Below are positions 1-8,052 of a stretch of 64,000 nucleotides of DNA, one piece after another. Source of the DNA: Peribacillus sp044761665 (GTDB lineage Bacteria > Bacillota > Bacilli > Bacillales > DSM-1321); assembly GCF_044761665.1 (NCBI RefSeq), contig NZ_JBIWCW010000005.1, positions 62,001 to 126,000 on the forward strand, read 5' to 3'. The position numbers and the translations under genes are program-made. How positions within the stretch are numbered: the stretch's first letter is position 1; each line of letters opens with the position of its first letter. Below the pieces are notes generated by a model, which saw only the letters and a list, made by a program, of their open reading frames with translations, did no database searches and was not told the origin of the DNA.

Positions 1-7
1 AACAAAA

Positions 8-52
8 AACCAGATGACACCGTTACATAAATAAACGGTGCCCTCTGGTTTA
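8..52 (-). terminator. Terminator of the holin gene
   Basis: The arm AAACCAGA with a following ACACCGTT pairs with AACGGTG and TCTGGTTT. The A-run at 1-9 becomes a T-run on the minus strand. It follows the holin stop at 83 directly. Confidence 0.8.
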
Positions 53-82
53 TCCTACTTCCATAGGTATCTCTTTGTCCTA

Positions 83-355
83 TTATTTTGGATCCTGATA
101 TTGCTTTGCCTCTTCGCTGTCACCCAAACCTTGAGTGGTATGGTCGATCACGCCACCGATTCCAAAAAAGGTAAGCGCAATGAAGTTAATAATCCCCATA
201 GCTCCGCTCAACGCATCTTCCGTGATGGTAAAGCCAATCGGATGTATGAAGTTATTGATAAACGCAGCAACCATCTGCACTAACATCAAAACCCCTGGCA
301 ATAAAACAGTGAAAATAAACGTAGGATTTTTAAGGCGCACTTTCCAGTTAATCAT
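83..355 (-). CDS. Small phage-type holin (phi LC3 family)
   Basis: This 90-residue protein resembles phi LC3-type holins, small membrane proteins that let a murein hydrolase cross the membrane. Two hydrophobic segments (about residues 12-35 and 48-68) are joined by a short loop, and the hydrophilic tail is rich in D, E, Q and K. The N-terminus MINWKVRLKN matches the family start, and length is typical. No endolysin or other phage gene lies beside it in the window. Orphan copies of this kind are common in Bacillus chromosomes, so it may be a prophage relic or a domesticated gene. Family assignment is from sequence pattern; function in this cell is inferred. Confidence 0.8.
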   Translation of the reverse strand: MINWKVRLKNPTFIFTVLLPGVLMLVQMVAAFINNFIHPIGFTITEDALSGAMGIINFIALTFFGIGGVIDHTTQGLGDSEEAKQYQDPK

Positions 356-412
356 GATTCCCTGCCCCCTATTTTTCTATGATGATGTCCACGATACAAC
401 ATGTAATGGTGC

Positions 413-441
413 GGACATGCTATATAGTATGCGGCATGTCC
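413..441. promoter_or_regulatory. Inverted repeat upstream of the holin gene
   Basis: GGACATGC at 413-420 and GCATGTCC at 434-441 form an 8+8 bp inverted repeat around an AT-rich 13-bp centre. It lies about 60-90 bp upstream of the holin start and could be an operator. No cognate regulator is known to me. Confidence 0.35.
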
Positions 442-485
442 ATTTTTGGTTAAGCATTTTCAGAGATTTTTTTCTTGAAATGAAA

Positions 486-519
486 AATAGAAGCTCTATC
501 CAAAGACAGAACTTCTATT
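486..519 (-). terminator. Terminator after the GntR-ABC operon
   Basis: AATAGAAG at 486-493 pairs with CTTCTATT at 512-519. Read on the minus strand a T-run follows. It sits just beyond the ATPase reading frame that ends at 550. Confidence 0.75.
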
Positions 520-549
520 CATGGACTTATAGAAGTTCATGATTGTGAC

Positions 550-1279
550 TTATTTCAACAAGTAGGTGACCGCTTCCTCCAGTTCCACGAATTCATCGGT
601 ATGCCACTGGATGTTTTCCCTTTGAAAAAAAGCCTCTGTTTCAAGTGGTGAATGTGAAGTAACCGATCGCGCCCCTTTCCTTTCCATTTCCCCCGGTATA
701 GGGAAAGCCGGCAGGTCCTCTGTTAGCCAAAACTGTTTATATTGCTGCCCCAATTGATCCTTATCGTAATGCCCGATCAATTTACCATGATTTATAAAGA
801 CCAGATAATCAGCAAGTTTACGGATATCTTCCATTTGGTGGGTCGAAATCAAGATTGTTTTTTCTTCCCTTTCCATCCACTTAATCAAAAAGTCCATATA
901 CCTCTTTTTAGAGAGAATGTCCATGGAAGCCGTTGGTTCATCCAAGATTAATAGCTTGGCATTTTTCGCTAAAGTAAGGGCAGCGAGTAGCTTTTGCTGA
1001 TTTCCCTGCGACATTTTCCCATATTTTTTATTCAGGGAAACCTCAAAAGTTCCTATCATCTCCTCAAACAATTCCTGATCCCAAGTTGGATACCATCTAG
1101 AAAATAGCTGCAATAATTCATTTCCTGTAAAAGAATCATAGGCAACCAAAGTCTGTGGCTGATAAGCAATTTGTTTTTTCCAGGCTTCGTCTTCCTGATT
1201 CGTATTTGAACCCAATCGGTCCCAGCATAAAATCCTCGATTTTCTTTTTGACAGACTGAATTTCAAGCGACCAAGTCAT
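550..1279 (-). pseudogene. ABC transporter ATPase, disrupted (Walker A region lost)
   Basis: This is the ATPase of a YtrB-like exporter, now broken. The natural start is the ATG at 1279, which overlaps the upstream gntR stop as ATGA, a classic coupled start. That frame reads MTWSLEIQSVKKKIEDFMLG, a normal ABC N-terminus, and then runs into a different frame. The rest of the protein is in the frame whose first ATG is at 1266. It keeps the Q-loop area, a signature-like MSQGNQQ (about residue 85 of that frame), Walker B LLILDEPT and the H-loop STH. The GxxGxGKST Walker A loop is absent from both frames. An internal deletion of roughly 100-150 bp with a frame change is the simplest reading (inference). 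The partner permease and regulator look intact. Confidence 0.8.
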
Positions 1280-1683
1280 GGTTTTCCCTCCCCTTTTTCC
1301 GCTTTAAGATCTTCCATTAAATCCGTAAAAATTGCCTCGATTTCCTTGAATGAATAGTTTTGTTGGAGTGCAGCTTCAATGCTGTTTTTCATCGCTTGCT
1401 GGACGGATTTCACTTTCACGTCGTGAATAAGGCTTTCTTCTACATCTGCAACAAATGTTCCTTTTCCTTGGATCGTCGTGATGAACCCTTCCGTTTCTAG
1501 ATCCTGATATGCTCTGCGGGTAGTGATCGCACTGATTTCCAGGTCCTTCGAAAGCATCCTGATAGACGGTAAGGGTGAACCCGAAGTCAGCTGTCCGCTT
1601 GCTATCAACGCTTGGATTTGAGCAGTGATTTGATGATAAATTGGCACTCGTGATTCTTTTGATAAACGAACTGGCAGCTCCAC
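1276..1683 (-). CDS. GntR-family regulator, YtrA subfamily
   Basis: A 135-residue repressor with an N-terminal winged helix (about residues 10-75) and a short C-terminal helical tail, the YtrA layout. The motifs LPSIRMLSKDL and IQGKGTFVA are standard GntR recognition and wing sequences. The start is GTG at 1683, placed 7 bases after GGGAGGAG. The gene sits 24 bp after the membrane permease and overlaps the ATPase start by ATGA, so permease, regulator and ATPase form one operon. YtrA-type regulators normally repress their own ABC operon; an inverted repeat at 2451-2490 is a candidate site. DNA target and inducer are inferred, family is clear. Confidence 0.88.
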   Translation of the reverse strand: MELPVRLSKESRVPIYHQITAQIQALIASGQLTSGSPLPSIRMLSKDLEISAITTRRAYQDLETEGFITTIQGKGTFVADVEESLIHDVKVKSVQQAMKNSIEAALQQNYSFKEIEAIFTDLMEDLKAEKGEGKP

Positions 1684-1707
1684 TCTATTTCTCCTCCCTG
1701 ACTATCA

Positions 1708-2424
1708 TCATTTTAAATAATCTATTTGAATCATTTTCTTTTTCATATAATACTTCGAGAAATAATAGCTCCCAACCGTCACTCCTACCGAAATAAGTAT
1801 CGACCAGATTGGGAAATTCTTCGCGGCTATCGTCGTCCAGCCTACTATTCCCGCATCCGTCTTCGTGTTCAACCATACGAGCACGAATGTTACTCCAGCA
1901 TAAAACGCTACACTACAAATAAATAACTTGATTGGAGGAAATCGGTCTCCTACATCACTTAACGCAAAGGTAAAAGAAGCGGTAACTCCAAAAGCAAGCC
2001 AGATGATTGAAAAAGCAACATACTCCAAAACATCCATGGATTTAAGGAGACTTGGAGAATAGAGAAAAAAGAACAAGATTTGAAAAGGCAGGCTAGGAAA
2101 CAACATTTGAACAAACCGGCTTTTAATCAATACGTCCTTTTCGATAGGCAACATATTTAACATCATAAAAAATGGGGAACCCCAGACATCTCCCTCTACC
2201 TTTTGAAGCTGTAAATCTTTTGACCGTACAAGAAAGGCTACACAACCAAATATCAATAAAAAAACAATATCGTTTAAAAGCGATGGTGGCTGAGTCTCCG
2301 CTTCCAAAACCCATGAAAATGAAACAAACATCACAATCATGGCAAAGAATAAACAAAGTGTGCCAAACCAAGATTTCCTCCATTCGAGTTTCGCTATCCA
2401 AAGAGCTTCTTTCCAAGTATTCAT
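1708..2424 (-). CDS. ABC-type membrane permease subunit, uncharacterised
   Basis: A 238-residue polytopic membrane protein with about six hydrophobic helices and a basic C-terminus (KYYMKKKMIQ). I do not recognise a named family; position in a GntR-ABC operon argues that it is the permease for the disrupted ATPase downstream. An upstream in-frame TTG at 2430 is too close to GAGAGGAG (2433-2440). The ATG at 2424 has an 8-base spacing and is chosen. It is the first gene of the operon. With the ATPase broken, the permease is probably non-functional for transport unless another ATPase substitutes. Substrate unknown. Confidence 0.7.
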   Translation of the reverse strand: MNTWKEALWIAKLEWRKSWFGTLCLFFAMIVMFVSFSWVLEAETQPPSLLNDIVFLLIFGCVAFLVRSKDLQLQKVEGDVWGSPFFMMLNMLPIEKDVLIKSRFVQMLFPSLPFQILFFFLYSPSLLKSMDVLEYVAFSIIWLAFGVTASFTFALSDVGDRFPPIKLFICSVAFYAGVTFVLVWLNTKTDAGIVGWTTIAAKNFPIWSILISVGVTVGSYYFSKYYMKKKMIQIDYLK

Positions 2425-2450
2425 TATCAAATCTCCTCTCTAATTGTTAT

Positions 2451-2490
2451 GGTGTTTATATCTATATACACACTATATGTTAAAAACACC
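2451..2490. promoter_or_regulatory. Candidate operator of the GntR-ABC operon
   Basis: GGTGTTT at 2451-2457 and AAACACC at 2484-2490 are inverted arms flanking an AT-rich stretch of alternating TATA. It lies immediately upstream of the operon's ribosome binding site and could bind the YtrA-like regulator. Assignment is positional only. Confidence 0.35.
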
Positions 2491-2601
2491 CAATAATCAA
2501 CCATATATTTACTTTTTTTATTAAAAGATTGATACACTGAATAAAAGCATTTTTTGGAACTTTTTTAGAATAAAGGTCGTATATAAAAGAGGAGGTGAAC
2601 C

Positions 2602-2841
2602 ATGAAAAAGTATCTGCTATTCATTTTGAGTTTCTTATTTTTATTCGTCTTTCTAAATATTTCAGCTGGTTTATTACTGACGGCTACATATACACCTGAA
2701 TCGATCAATGCACGGGAATTGAACCAAACTTTATCCCAGGAAGTGACCTTTGGTGACCGTTCCCAAATCCCCACTTTATTGATTGCGACAATGGCTGCAA
2801 CTTTAGCTTATTTAGTCCCAAAGAAATGGGCAAAGAAATAA
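2602..2841 (+). CDS. Small membrane protein, unknown function
   Basis: A 79-residue protein with two membrane segments (about residues 3-27 and 59-74) and a basic tail KKWAKK. Between them is a polar loop of about 30 residues. The start is supported by GAGGTG seven bases upstream. It stands alone between the GntR-ABC operon and DoxX, and has its own strong terminator, so it is a monocistronic gene. No family is recognised. The topology suggests both ends inside with the loop outside, or a signal anchor plus one helix. Confidence 0.7.
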   Translation: MKKYLLFILSFLFLFVFLNISAGLLLTATYTPESINARELNQTLSQEVTFGDRSQIPTLLIATMAATLAYLVPKKWAKK

Positions 2842-2848
2842 AGACAAG

Positions 2849-2884
2849 AAAAGACCGTTCACGTGTATGAACGGTCTTTTCTTC
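2849..2884 (+). terminator. Strong terminator after the small membrane protein gene
   Basis: A 13-bp perfect stem pairs AAAAGACCGTTCA (2849-2861) with TGAACGGTCTTTT (2868-2880). T-rich sequence follows. It starts 8 bp after the stop codon. Confidence 0.9.
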
Positions 2885-3115
2885 GATTAGGTTATAACAC
2901 ATACGTTTGAAATTAAAACGGTTTAAAGCCGTTTTACTGGTAACATACATTTTGCATACGCTATTAGAATCATATCGCAACGATATAAATCGCTTCAAAA
3001 TTTAAGAATTCATAAACCGATAAGTTGAAGTATGTTAACGAGGTGTCTGGGTACAACTTTCTAATTTTCATAGGAGTTTAAGAATATGTTCTCTACTCTG
3101 TTTGAATACGATGCT

Positions 3116-3526
3116 TTACCAAAAATTGATATCATAGAGAGCATCTAGTGATATAGATCCTGCACCTGACAAAGCTATTCCTAATGCAACAGCAATTAAT
3201 ACCAAATTATATTCAATTCCGCCTTTATCAGAAAATAAACCATTTTTTCCATGAACGGTTTTAATAGCTATAATCATCGGAATAATGATAAGTAGGGCAG
3301 CTAAAGGGGTAAGGAGTCCCAATAAGAAAAGGATTCCTCCAAGCAATTCACCTACACCAGCTAATATAGCCATTGGTTTGCCTGGTTTTATACCAATTTG
3401 TTCGAAAAATGCGCCTGTTCCTGCAGGTCCGCCACCACCAAACCATCCAAATGCTTTCTGTGTTCCATGTGCAGCAAAATATAGACCAACAATTACTCGT
3501 ATAATTAAGAGACCGAGTCCTTCCAA
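3116..3526 (-). CDS. DoxX-family membrane protein (MhqP/CatD-like)
   Basis: A 136-residue DoxX-family protein with four membrane helices. The glycine-rich loop GWFGGGGPAGTGAFFEQIGI and the segment GVGELLGGILFLLGLLTPLA are characteristic. An in-frame GTG at 3535 overlaps the Shine-Dalgarno itself. The TTG at 3526 stands 8 bases after GGAGG and is the likely start. Upstream on the same strand is a MarR regulator, with a perfect palindrome just before this gene. In Bacillus, DoxX proteins such as MhqP and CatD are induced by quinones and catechols under MarR-type repressors. A similar electrophile-stress role is inferred here. Confidence 0.85.
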   Translation of the reverse strand: MEGLGLLIIRVIVGLYFAAHGTQKAFGWFGGGGPAGTGAFFEQIGIKPGKPMAILAGVGELLGGILFLLGLLTPLAALLIIIPMIIAIKTVHGKNGLFSDKGGIEYNLVLIAVALGIALSGAGSISLDALYDINFW

Positions 3527-3545
3527 TATAAACACCTCCAGAAAT

Positions 3546-3579
3546 TCAACATTTAGTTGCTATAGCAACTAAATGTTGA
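3546..3579. promoter_or_regulatory. Perfect 34-bp palindrome, probable MarR operator
   Basis: A perfect inverted repeat of 17+17 bp, centred between 3562 and 3563 on GCTATAGC, with outer arms TCAACATTTAG and CTAAATGTTGA. It lies 20 bp upstream of the doxX start. Length and symmetry fit a dimeric MarR-family site. Confidence 0.75.
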
Positions 3580-3622
3580 TGATTTATATCATAAAGGAGT
3601 TCGTTTATCTTTGCAACCCATT

Positions 3623-4060
3623 TTACTTGGCATTCGACTCTATATTTTTTTGGATTTTCAAAAGAACCTTATTCGCTATTTGTAATTCTTCACTAGTAAT
3701 TCCAGAACACACAATACGATTGAATTCTTCCGTAATGGGATACACTTGTTCACCTAATTTTATGCCTTTTTCAGTGAGGTACACGTTATACGATCGACTA
3801 TCACTTTCATTAACATGTCTGGTAATCAATTCTTTTTTTTCAAGATTATCTAACATACGGGTGATATTTGTTTTATCTTTAAGCAGACTCTTTGCAATTT
3901 CATTTTGACTCCGTCCATCTTTTCCCCAAAGAAGTAACAAAATTAAGTTCTGTTCAGGCGCAATATTTAAGGGTGCTAACTTAGCTTTGATATAGCGTGT
4001 TAATGTTAAATCGGTTTGGTGAATCATTATACTCATGTAATCTTTAATTGAAATTTTCAT
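3623..4060 (-). CDS. MarR-family transcriptional regulator
   Basis: A 145-residue winged-helix regulator. The segment DGRSQNEIAKSLLKDKTNITRMLDNLEKKELI (helix-turn-helix, about residues 48-80) is followed by the wing DSRSYNVYLTEKG, as in MarR proteins. It has no cysteine in the N-terminal position used by OhrR; one Cys lies near residue 118. It precedes doxX on the same strand, 44 bp from a perfect palindrome, so it most likely represses doxX and perhaps itself. The ligand is unknown; quinone-like electrophiles are plausible from the DoxX partner. Confidence 0.88.
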   Translation of the reverse strand: MKISIKDYMSIMIHQTDLTLTRYIKAKLAPLNIAPEQNLILLLLWGKDGRSQNEIAKSLLKDKTNITRMLDNLEKKELITRHVNESDSRSYNVYLTEKGIKLGEQVYPITEEFNRIVCSGITSEELQIANKVLLKIQKNIESNAK

Positions 4061-4223
4061 ATAGCAACATCCTTATCATGTTTCGTATTATATTAAACTA
4101 AAGTTTCCTAGATATTTTTCTCTATGATGCATAAATACCCTTACTTTAAAGTGTACCTTATGGCCGCTCTTTTATGAGGGTCTCAACAGAAAATTACGAT
4201 AAAAGAGGTGTATGTTAACTGAA

Positions 4224-4871
4224 TTAAAATTCAAATGTATTTTTTTCTAGACATATTGCTTCATCAGAAGTTTTGAAAATAATATCAAAACGCTGGCTGT
4301 ACGGATGCATAAAGACTTCGTACTGAATCCGACGTTCTTCATGGGATTGGCTTAAATAATTTATATCGGTTCCCCTTTCAATGATGTCACGGCTCGATCT
4401 TCTCATTAATTCCGTTTCACCATCTGTATAGAAGTAAATTTTCAAATTAAATAAATCAGGATTAATAAATGCGACACTCATTCCTTCTATAATCGTTACT
4501 TTGTTTTTAGAAGAAATCAACTCACTTTTCATATAATGCGTATCTATCGTATATAAATCTAAACCATCTCTAACCATCTGGACATCTCTTTCTAAAGAAG
4601 GCAAATGATGCGCTGATGGATGGCAAGCCGTCACTTTATAACGATGATTTTCGTTTTGATATGTATAGTCAATAATTGCATGCTTTCGTATGTTAGAACT
4701 AACAATATATGGATCTGTATTGATATAATTCACTTCATTTTGATTTAGTAGGTTTACGAGCCTATTGGCAAACGTTGTTTTTCCAGCAGCACCATGTCCT
4801 GAAATGCCAATTACAATCTGCTCATCAGTCAAACTGACCCAATTTATGATTTTTTGTAATAACTTATCCAT
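4224..4871 (-). CDS. Uridine kinase-like P-loop kinase
   Basis: A 215-residue protein with a Walker A motif GHGAAGKTT at residues 25-33, followed by TDPY (about 52-55), a region that in uridine and phosphoribulokinase-like enzymes carries the catalytic Asp. A second conserved stretch TIIEGMSVAF and the lid RRSSRDIIERG complete the nucleoside-kinase fold. Many unassigned members of this family occur in Bacillus beside unrelated genes, so the true substrate may not be uridine. It is monocistronic here. The downstream DNA on the same strand is decayed (recombinase remnant lies upstream). Confidence 0.8.
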   Translation of the reverse strand: MDKLLQKIINWVSLTDEQIVIGISGHGAAGKTTFANRLVNLLNQNEVNYINTDPYIVSSNIRKHAIIDYTYQNENHRYKVTACHPSAHHLPSLERDVQMVRDGLDLYTIDTHYMKSELISSKNKVTIIEGMSVAFINPDLFNLKIYFYTDGETELMRRSSRDIIERGTDINYLSQSHEERRIQYEVFMHPYSQRFDIIFKTSDEAICLEKNTFEF

Positions 4872-4885
4872 AACTCTCTCCCTTT

Positions 4886-5198
4886 TTACTTATATACCGT
4901 CCTTATTTCAACGAAATTGATAGCCAAATCAGAGTCATAGTGAAATACACTAAAGGATTTTAAGACGTTATTCGTTTCTTCTTCGGTAATGCCGATATAA
5001 CGCACGGTAACGGAAGGATGAGAATAATGCAAGATTCGTTGCAACATCGCCATATCCTTTGTGCCTTATAAAACCAGTATCCAAACGTTTTCCGCAAGGT
5101 ATGATTGCCGAAATGTTCCACGTCAGCAAACTCTGGAGCCTTGTTTAGCTGCCTGAGGAACCCGTGAGACTTTTCTAATTTATTGTGCTTAACAAATT
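4886..5198 (-). pseudogene. Tyrosine recombinase, C-terminal remnant with frameshift
   Basis: The reverse strand codes for the end of a phage-type integrase. One frame reads EHFGNHTLRKTFGYWFYKA, including the catalytic HxLR box. After a frame change near 5055 the next frame reads MAMLQRILHYSHPSVTVRY, then IGITEEETNNV to the stop TAA at 4886-4888. RYIGI carries the catalytic tyrosine. The N-terminal two thirds is missing; coding sense ends against the DUF2332 remnant at about 5200. It is a scar of a lost mobile element. I see no attachment repeats. Confidence 0.8.
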
Positions 5199-5202
5199 GA
5201 TT

Positions 5203-5748
5203 TTATTGAATATCCCACTCAAACCATCTTCCATGGCCATCAGTGTCTCCAACAGTTTCATTAAATTCCCAACCATCAATAAAATAATCAAGGTGCAGCT
5301 TTCTATCCCATATATTATTATATATCTGAAAGATATCTCTTTGACTTCCAATACTTTTGATTTTCTCTAAAATTTTATACCTTATATCCTCTGACTTTTG
5401 ATTGGCAACATGCATATGGAAAATATAAATAACCGAATCTTCAGGAAGTGTTTCGACAAGTCCTGTAAGTAAAGTTACCCTATCTCCTTCTATGAGTTCG
5501 ACTGGGTTTTCTTTGAAGCACCTAAAAGCACTCTCAAATAACTCCAATCTTTCTTGGTGTTCTGGCCAAATTAATGATTTAAGCCATAAATAGTCTTCTG
5601 ACATTTTCTTAGGTCATTTATATGCAGATCAACTCCCACTTTTGGTGCTACGGGAGGACTTTTAGAAAGAAATGGGGGAGGATTTTCTCCTTTAAATTCC
5701 GATATTATTTGAACACTAGAATCTTCATCTCCATAAGTAACGTCAGTT
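5203..5748 (-). pseudogene. DUF2332 protein, C-terminal remnant with frameshift
   Basis: The open part (5203-5604, 133 codons) has the DUF2332 signature: DYLWLKSLIWPEHQERLELF, then VELIEGDRVTLLTGLVETLP and VIYIFHMHVANQ. Upstream, another frame continues the family with PPVAPKVGVDLHINDL directly before it, so a frameshift near 5600 separates the two parts. Full-length DUF2332 proteins are about 330-360 residues; only about 180 codons remain. The coding remnant abuts the aminotransferase stop at 5752, so the 5' end was removed by deletion. The ATG at 5604 is internal to the old gene, so the open frame is not a natural start. Confidence 0.75.
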
Positions 5749-5751
5749 CCA

Positions 5752-6921
5752 TCATTTTGACACTAAAAACGCCCCTATCCGTTCGGCCGCTTCAATCAAT
5801 CTATCTTCCGGCTGAACCAGGGCCATTCGAACATATCCTTCACCCTGCTTTCCAAACGCATCTCCTGGGACGACGGTAACCCCGGCTTTTTCAATTAGCT
5901 CGTAGGCAAAGTCACGTGACTTCCACCCAGCCGGAATCCGGGCCCAAATGAACATCGTTGCTGCGGTTTTTGGCACGTGCCATCCGCCTTTTTCCAGTCC
6001 TGAAATCAATGCGTCGCGACGGGACTCATACACTTTAACCTGGTCAGACAGCAGCGAGAGGTTGGATGTTAGCGCCATTTCAGCTGCTTTTTGAATCGGA
6101 TAAAAGACCCCATAGTCGATATGGGACTTCAATGTCCCGAGAATGTCCAAGGCATCCGGATTTCCTACCGCATATCCGATTCGGCAGCCGGCCATATTGA
6201 ACGTTTTTGAAAGCGAATTGAATTCGATCCCGATCTCCTTCGCACCCGGAATCGATAGGAAACTAATTTGGGGATGATCATCGAAAATCAGTTCTGAATA
6301 GGCAAAATCATGGACCACCAGAATTTCGTTTCTTTTTGCAAAGGAGACAACCTCGGTAAAAAAGGATGCATCTGCAAGGGCGGTAACTGGATTTCCTGGA
6401 TAACTGAGAATCATCATTTTCGTCTTGGCCAAGATATCTACCGGAATTTCACTCAGCTGAGGAAGGAAATGGTTTTCTTCTGTAAGTGGCATCGGATACA
6501 TCACACCGCCCGCAAGTTTTACACTTGCTTCATATATTGGGTAACCTGGATCTGGCACCAGCACATAGTCACCTGGATCAATCATCGCAGTCGCTAAGTG
6601 TGCAAGACCATCCTGTGATCCCATCAGCTGAAGAACTTCCCTTTCCGGTTCTAATTCCACCCCATAACGTTGCCGGTAAAATGAACAAACGGCATCATGG
6701 AATTCCGGTATTCCCTTCAATGTATACCCGTAGGCAGCGGGATCTTTTGCATATGTCACCAGTGTATCTCTTACAAAGTCAGGCGGAGGCAAATCCGGGC
6801 TTCCGACACTCAAATCAATGACATCCCTGCCCTCCTTCATCGCTTTTTGTTTCCGGCTCGCCAGCTCCGAGAAAATACCCGTTTCGAATTTTCCGACTTT
6901 TATGGATGGATTGATATTCAT
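5752..6921 (-). CDS. PLP-dependent aminotransferase, LL-DAP aminotransferase-like
   Basis: A 389-residue fold-type I aminotransferase. It has the substrate-binding SVGSPDLPPPDF near residue 40, YPGNP near 177 and FNSLSKTFNMAGCRIGYA with the Schiff-base lysine at about 239 and phosphate-binding Arg at about 247. A first ATG at 6927 touches the Shine-Dalgarno AAGGGGA. The ATG at 6921, 6 bases further, is preferred. The family is often labelled LL-diaminopimelate aminotransferase, but Bacillus uses the acetylated DAP route, so the physiological substrate is uncertain. It stands alone, with a decayed locus downstream and no clear terminator. Confidence 0.85.
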   Translation of the reverse strand: MNINPSIKVGKFETGIFSELASRKQKAMKEGRDVIDLSVGSPDLPPPDFVRDTLVTYAKDPAAYGYTLKGIPEFHDAVCSFYRQRYGVELEPEREVLQLMGSQDGLAHLATAMIDPGDYVLVPDPGYPIYEASVKLAGGVMYPMPLTEENHFLPQLSEIPVDILAKTKMMILSYPGNPVTALADASFFTEVVSFAKRNEILVVHDFAYSELIFDDHPQISFLSIPGAKEIGIEFNSLSKTFNMAGCRIGYAVGNPDALDILGTLKSHIDYGVFYPIQKAAEMALTSNLSLLSDQVKVYESRRDALISGLEKGGWHVPKTAATMFIWARIPAGWKSRDFAYELIEKAGVTVVPGDAFGKQGEGYVRMALVQPEDRLIEAAERIGAFLVSK

Positions 6922-7240
6922 AGTCATTCCCCTTCATTCACGTTTTTTTTATCTAGTAGGATAGCAAACACCAATTCATCAGGCTTTCTAAGAAAAGAAC
7001 AGTGTTCGAATAATCGTGCTATATGTATCTAATATTTCATTTCCAGCTATCCGTGTGTTCATCTATATTTTACAAATATCGTACCACTCATTTACATTAA
7101 TTAGTAGATTTGTTATATCATAAAACCGCTAAATATTTACACTATTTTACATTTACTATAAGATGAAACTAGAAATATTTCATATAAGCAGGAATATATA
7201 ACAATAGAATTAGTACGCAAGTCGGAAAGGAGGATTTGTA
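6922..7240. other. Divergent intergenic region, 319 bp
   Basis: AT-rich region between the aminotransferase and the CPBP protease, transcribed away from each other. It should hold both promoters. I see no strong operator-like symmetry or RNA element. The protease ribosome site GGAAAGGAGG ends it. Confidence 0.5.
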
Positions 7241-7999
7241 ATGTTACTTGTTCTTGCCCTTCTATTTTTTACAGGAATTGCTTCAATTTCCTATCAACAA
7301 GTAGTTTTCACATCTTTAGTATTTATCGGGTTAGCGGTTTTGTTATTGATCAATAAAGAAAAACGATTTCTTACATCGCTGCTGTTATCGTTTCTAGTTG
7401 GTTTTCTGATGTTCATGGTTTCTAACCATCTCATTGAAATGATTGATATTTCAAAGGAAATGCAGATCATTCTTAATCGTCTTTTTCTTATTTTCATCAT
7501 TATAGCGCTAGTCTTCAACCACCGAATCTTTAAAAAGAAAGTTTCTTGGTTTAATGAAAAACCTGATTGGAATAACCCCATCGTCTTCCCGTTTCATACA
7601 CTTAATATATTTTGGTTTTGGCTGATTGGTATCATCGTCAATGGATTGGTCTATTTGTTTTTTATTGTTCAAAAAGATTTAGAGGATATTCAATCGCTAT
7701 TATTGTTCTGTTTATTTTTTTCACTGATTAATGCAGTTGTTGAGGAAGTGATTTGGAGAGGAATTATGCTATCGGCTCTTAAGGAATTCACGTCCACAGG
7801 CTATGCCATGATCGTTACGAGTGTCGGTTTCGGACTTCTCCATCTAGCCATCGGTTTTTCTATCTCTTTCAGTTTATTGATTTCAGTTGCAGGAGTCATT
7901 TATGCAGTAATCACGCTTAAAACAAACAGCATTTATCCAAGTATCGTGTTTCATCTGGTCATCAATATTGGTATGGTATACAGCGGATTTATCCTCTAA
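7241..7999 (+). CDS. CPBP-family intramembrane metalloprotease
   Basis: A 252-residue polytopic membrane protein of the CPBP (Abi, Rce1-like) family. Motif 1 is EEVIWRG with Glu168-Glu169 and Arg173. Motif 2 is FGLLHLA with His201, and motif 3 has His238 and Asn242 in FHLVINI. All expected catalytic and metal-binding residues are present, so it should be active. Family members cleave prenylated proteins or process bacteriocin-type peptides and confer self-immunity. No bacteriocin gene is next to it. The ATG follows AAAGGAGG at good spacing. Monocistronic, with a terminator shared with the converging MFS gene. Confidence 0.88.
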   Translation: MLLVLALLFFTGIASISYQQVVFTSLVFIGLAVLLLINKEKRFLTSLLLSFLVGFLMFMVSNHLIEMIDISKEMQIILNRLFLIFIIIALVFNHRIFKKKVSWFNEKPDWNNPIVFPFHTLNIFWFWLIGIIVNGLVYLFFIVQKDLEDIQSLLLFCLFFSLINAVVEEVIWRGIMLSALKEFTSTGYAMIVTSVGFGLLHLAIGFSISFSLLISVAGVIYAVITLKTNSIYPSIVFHLVINIGMVYSGFIL

Positions 8000-8011
8000 T
8001 TTCGAAAATGA

Positions 8012-8044
8012 AAAAGCTCAGACCTCAGAAAGGCCTGAACTTTT
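8012..8044. terminator. Bidirectional terminator between CPBP and MFS genes
   Basis: AAAAGCTCAGACCT and AGGCCTGAACTTTT form an imperfect stem with A-run and T-run on the two sides. It separates two converging genes. Confidence 0.75.
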
Positions 8045-8052
8045 GGATGACT

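Noticed and set aside
135..542. 135-codon plus-strand frame over the holin and its upstream region
   Set aside because: It is antisense to the holin, has no ribosome site, and runs over the inverted repeat and terminator.
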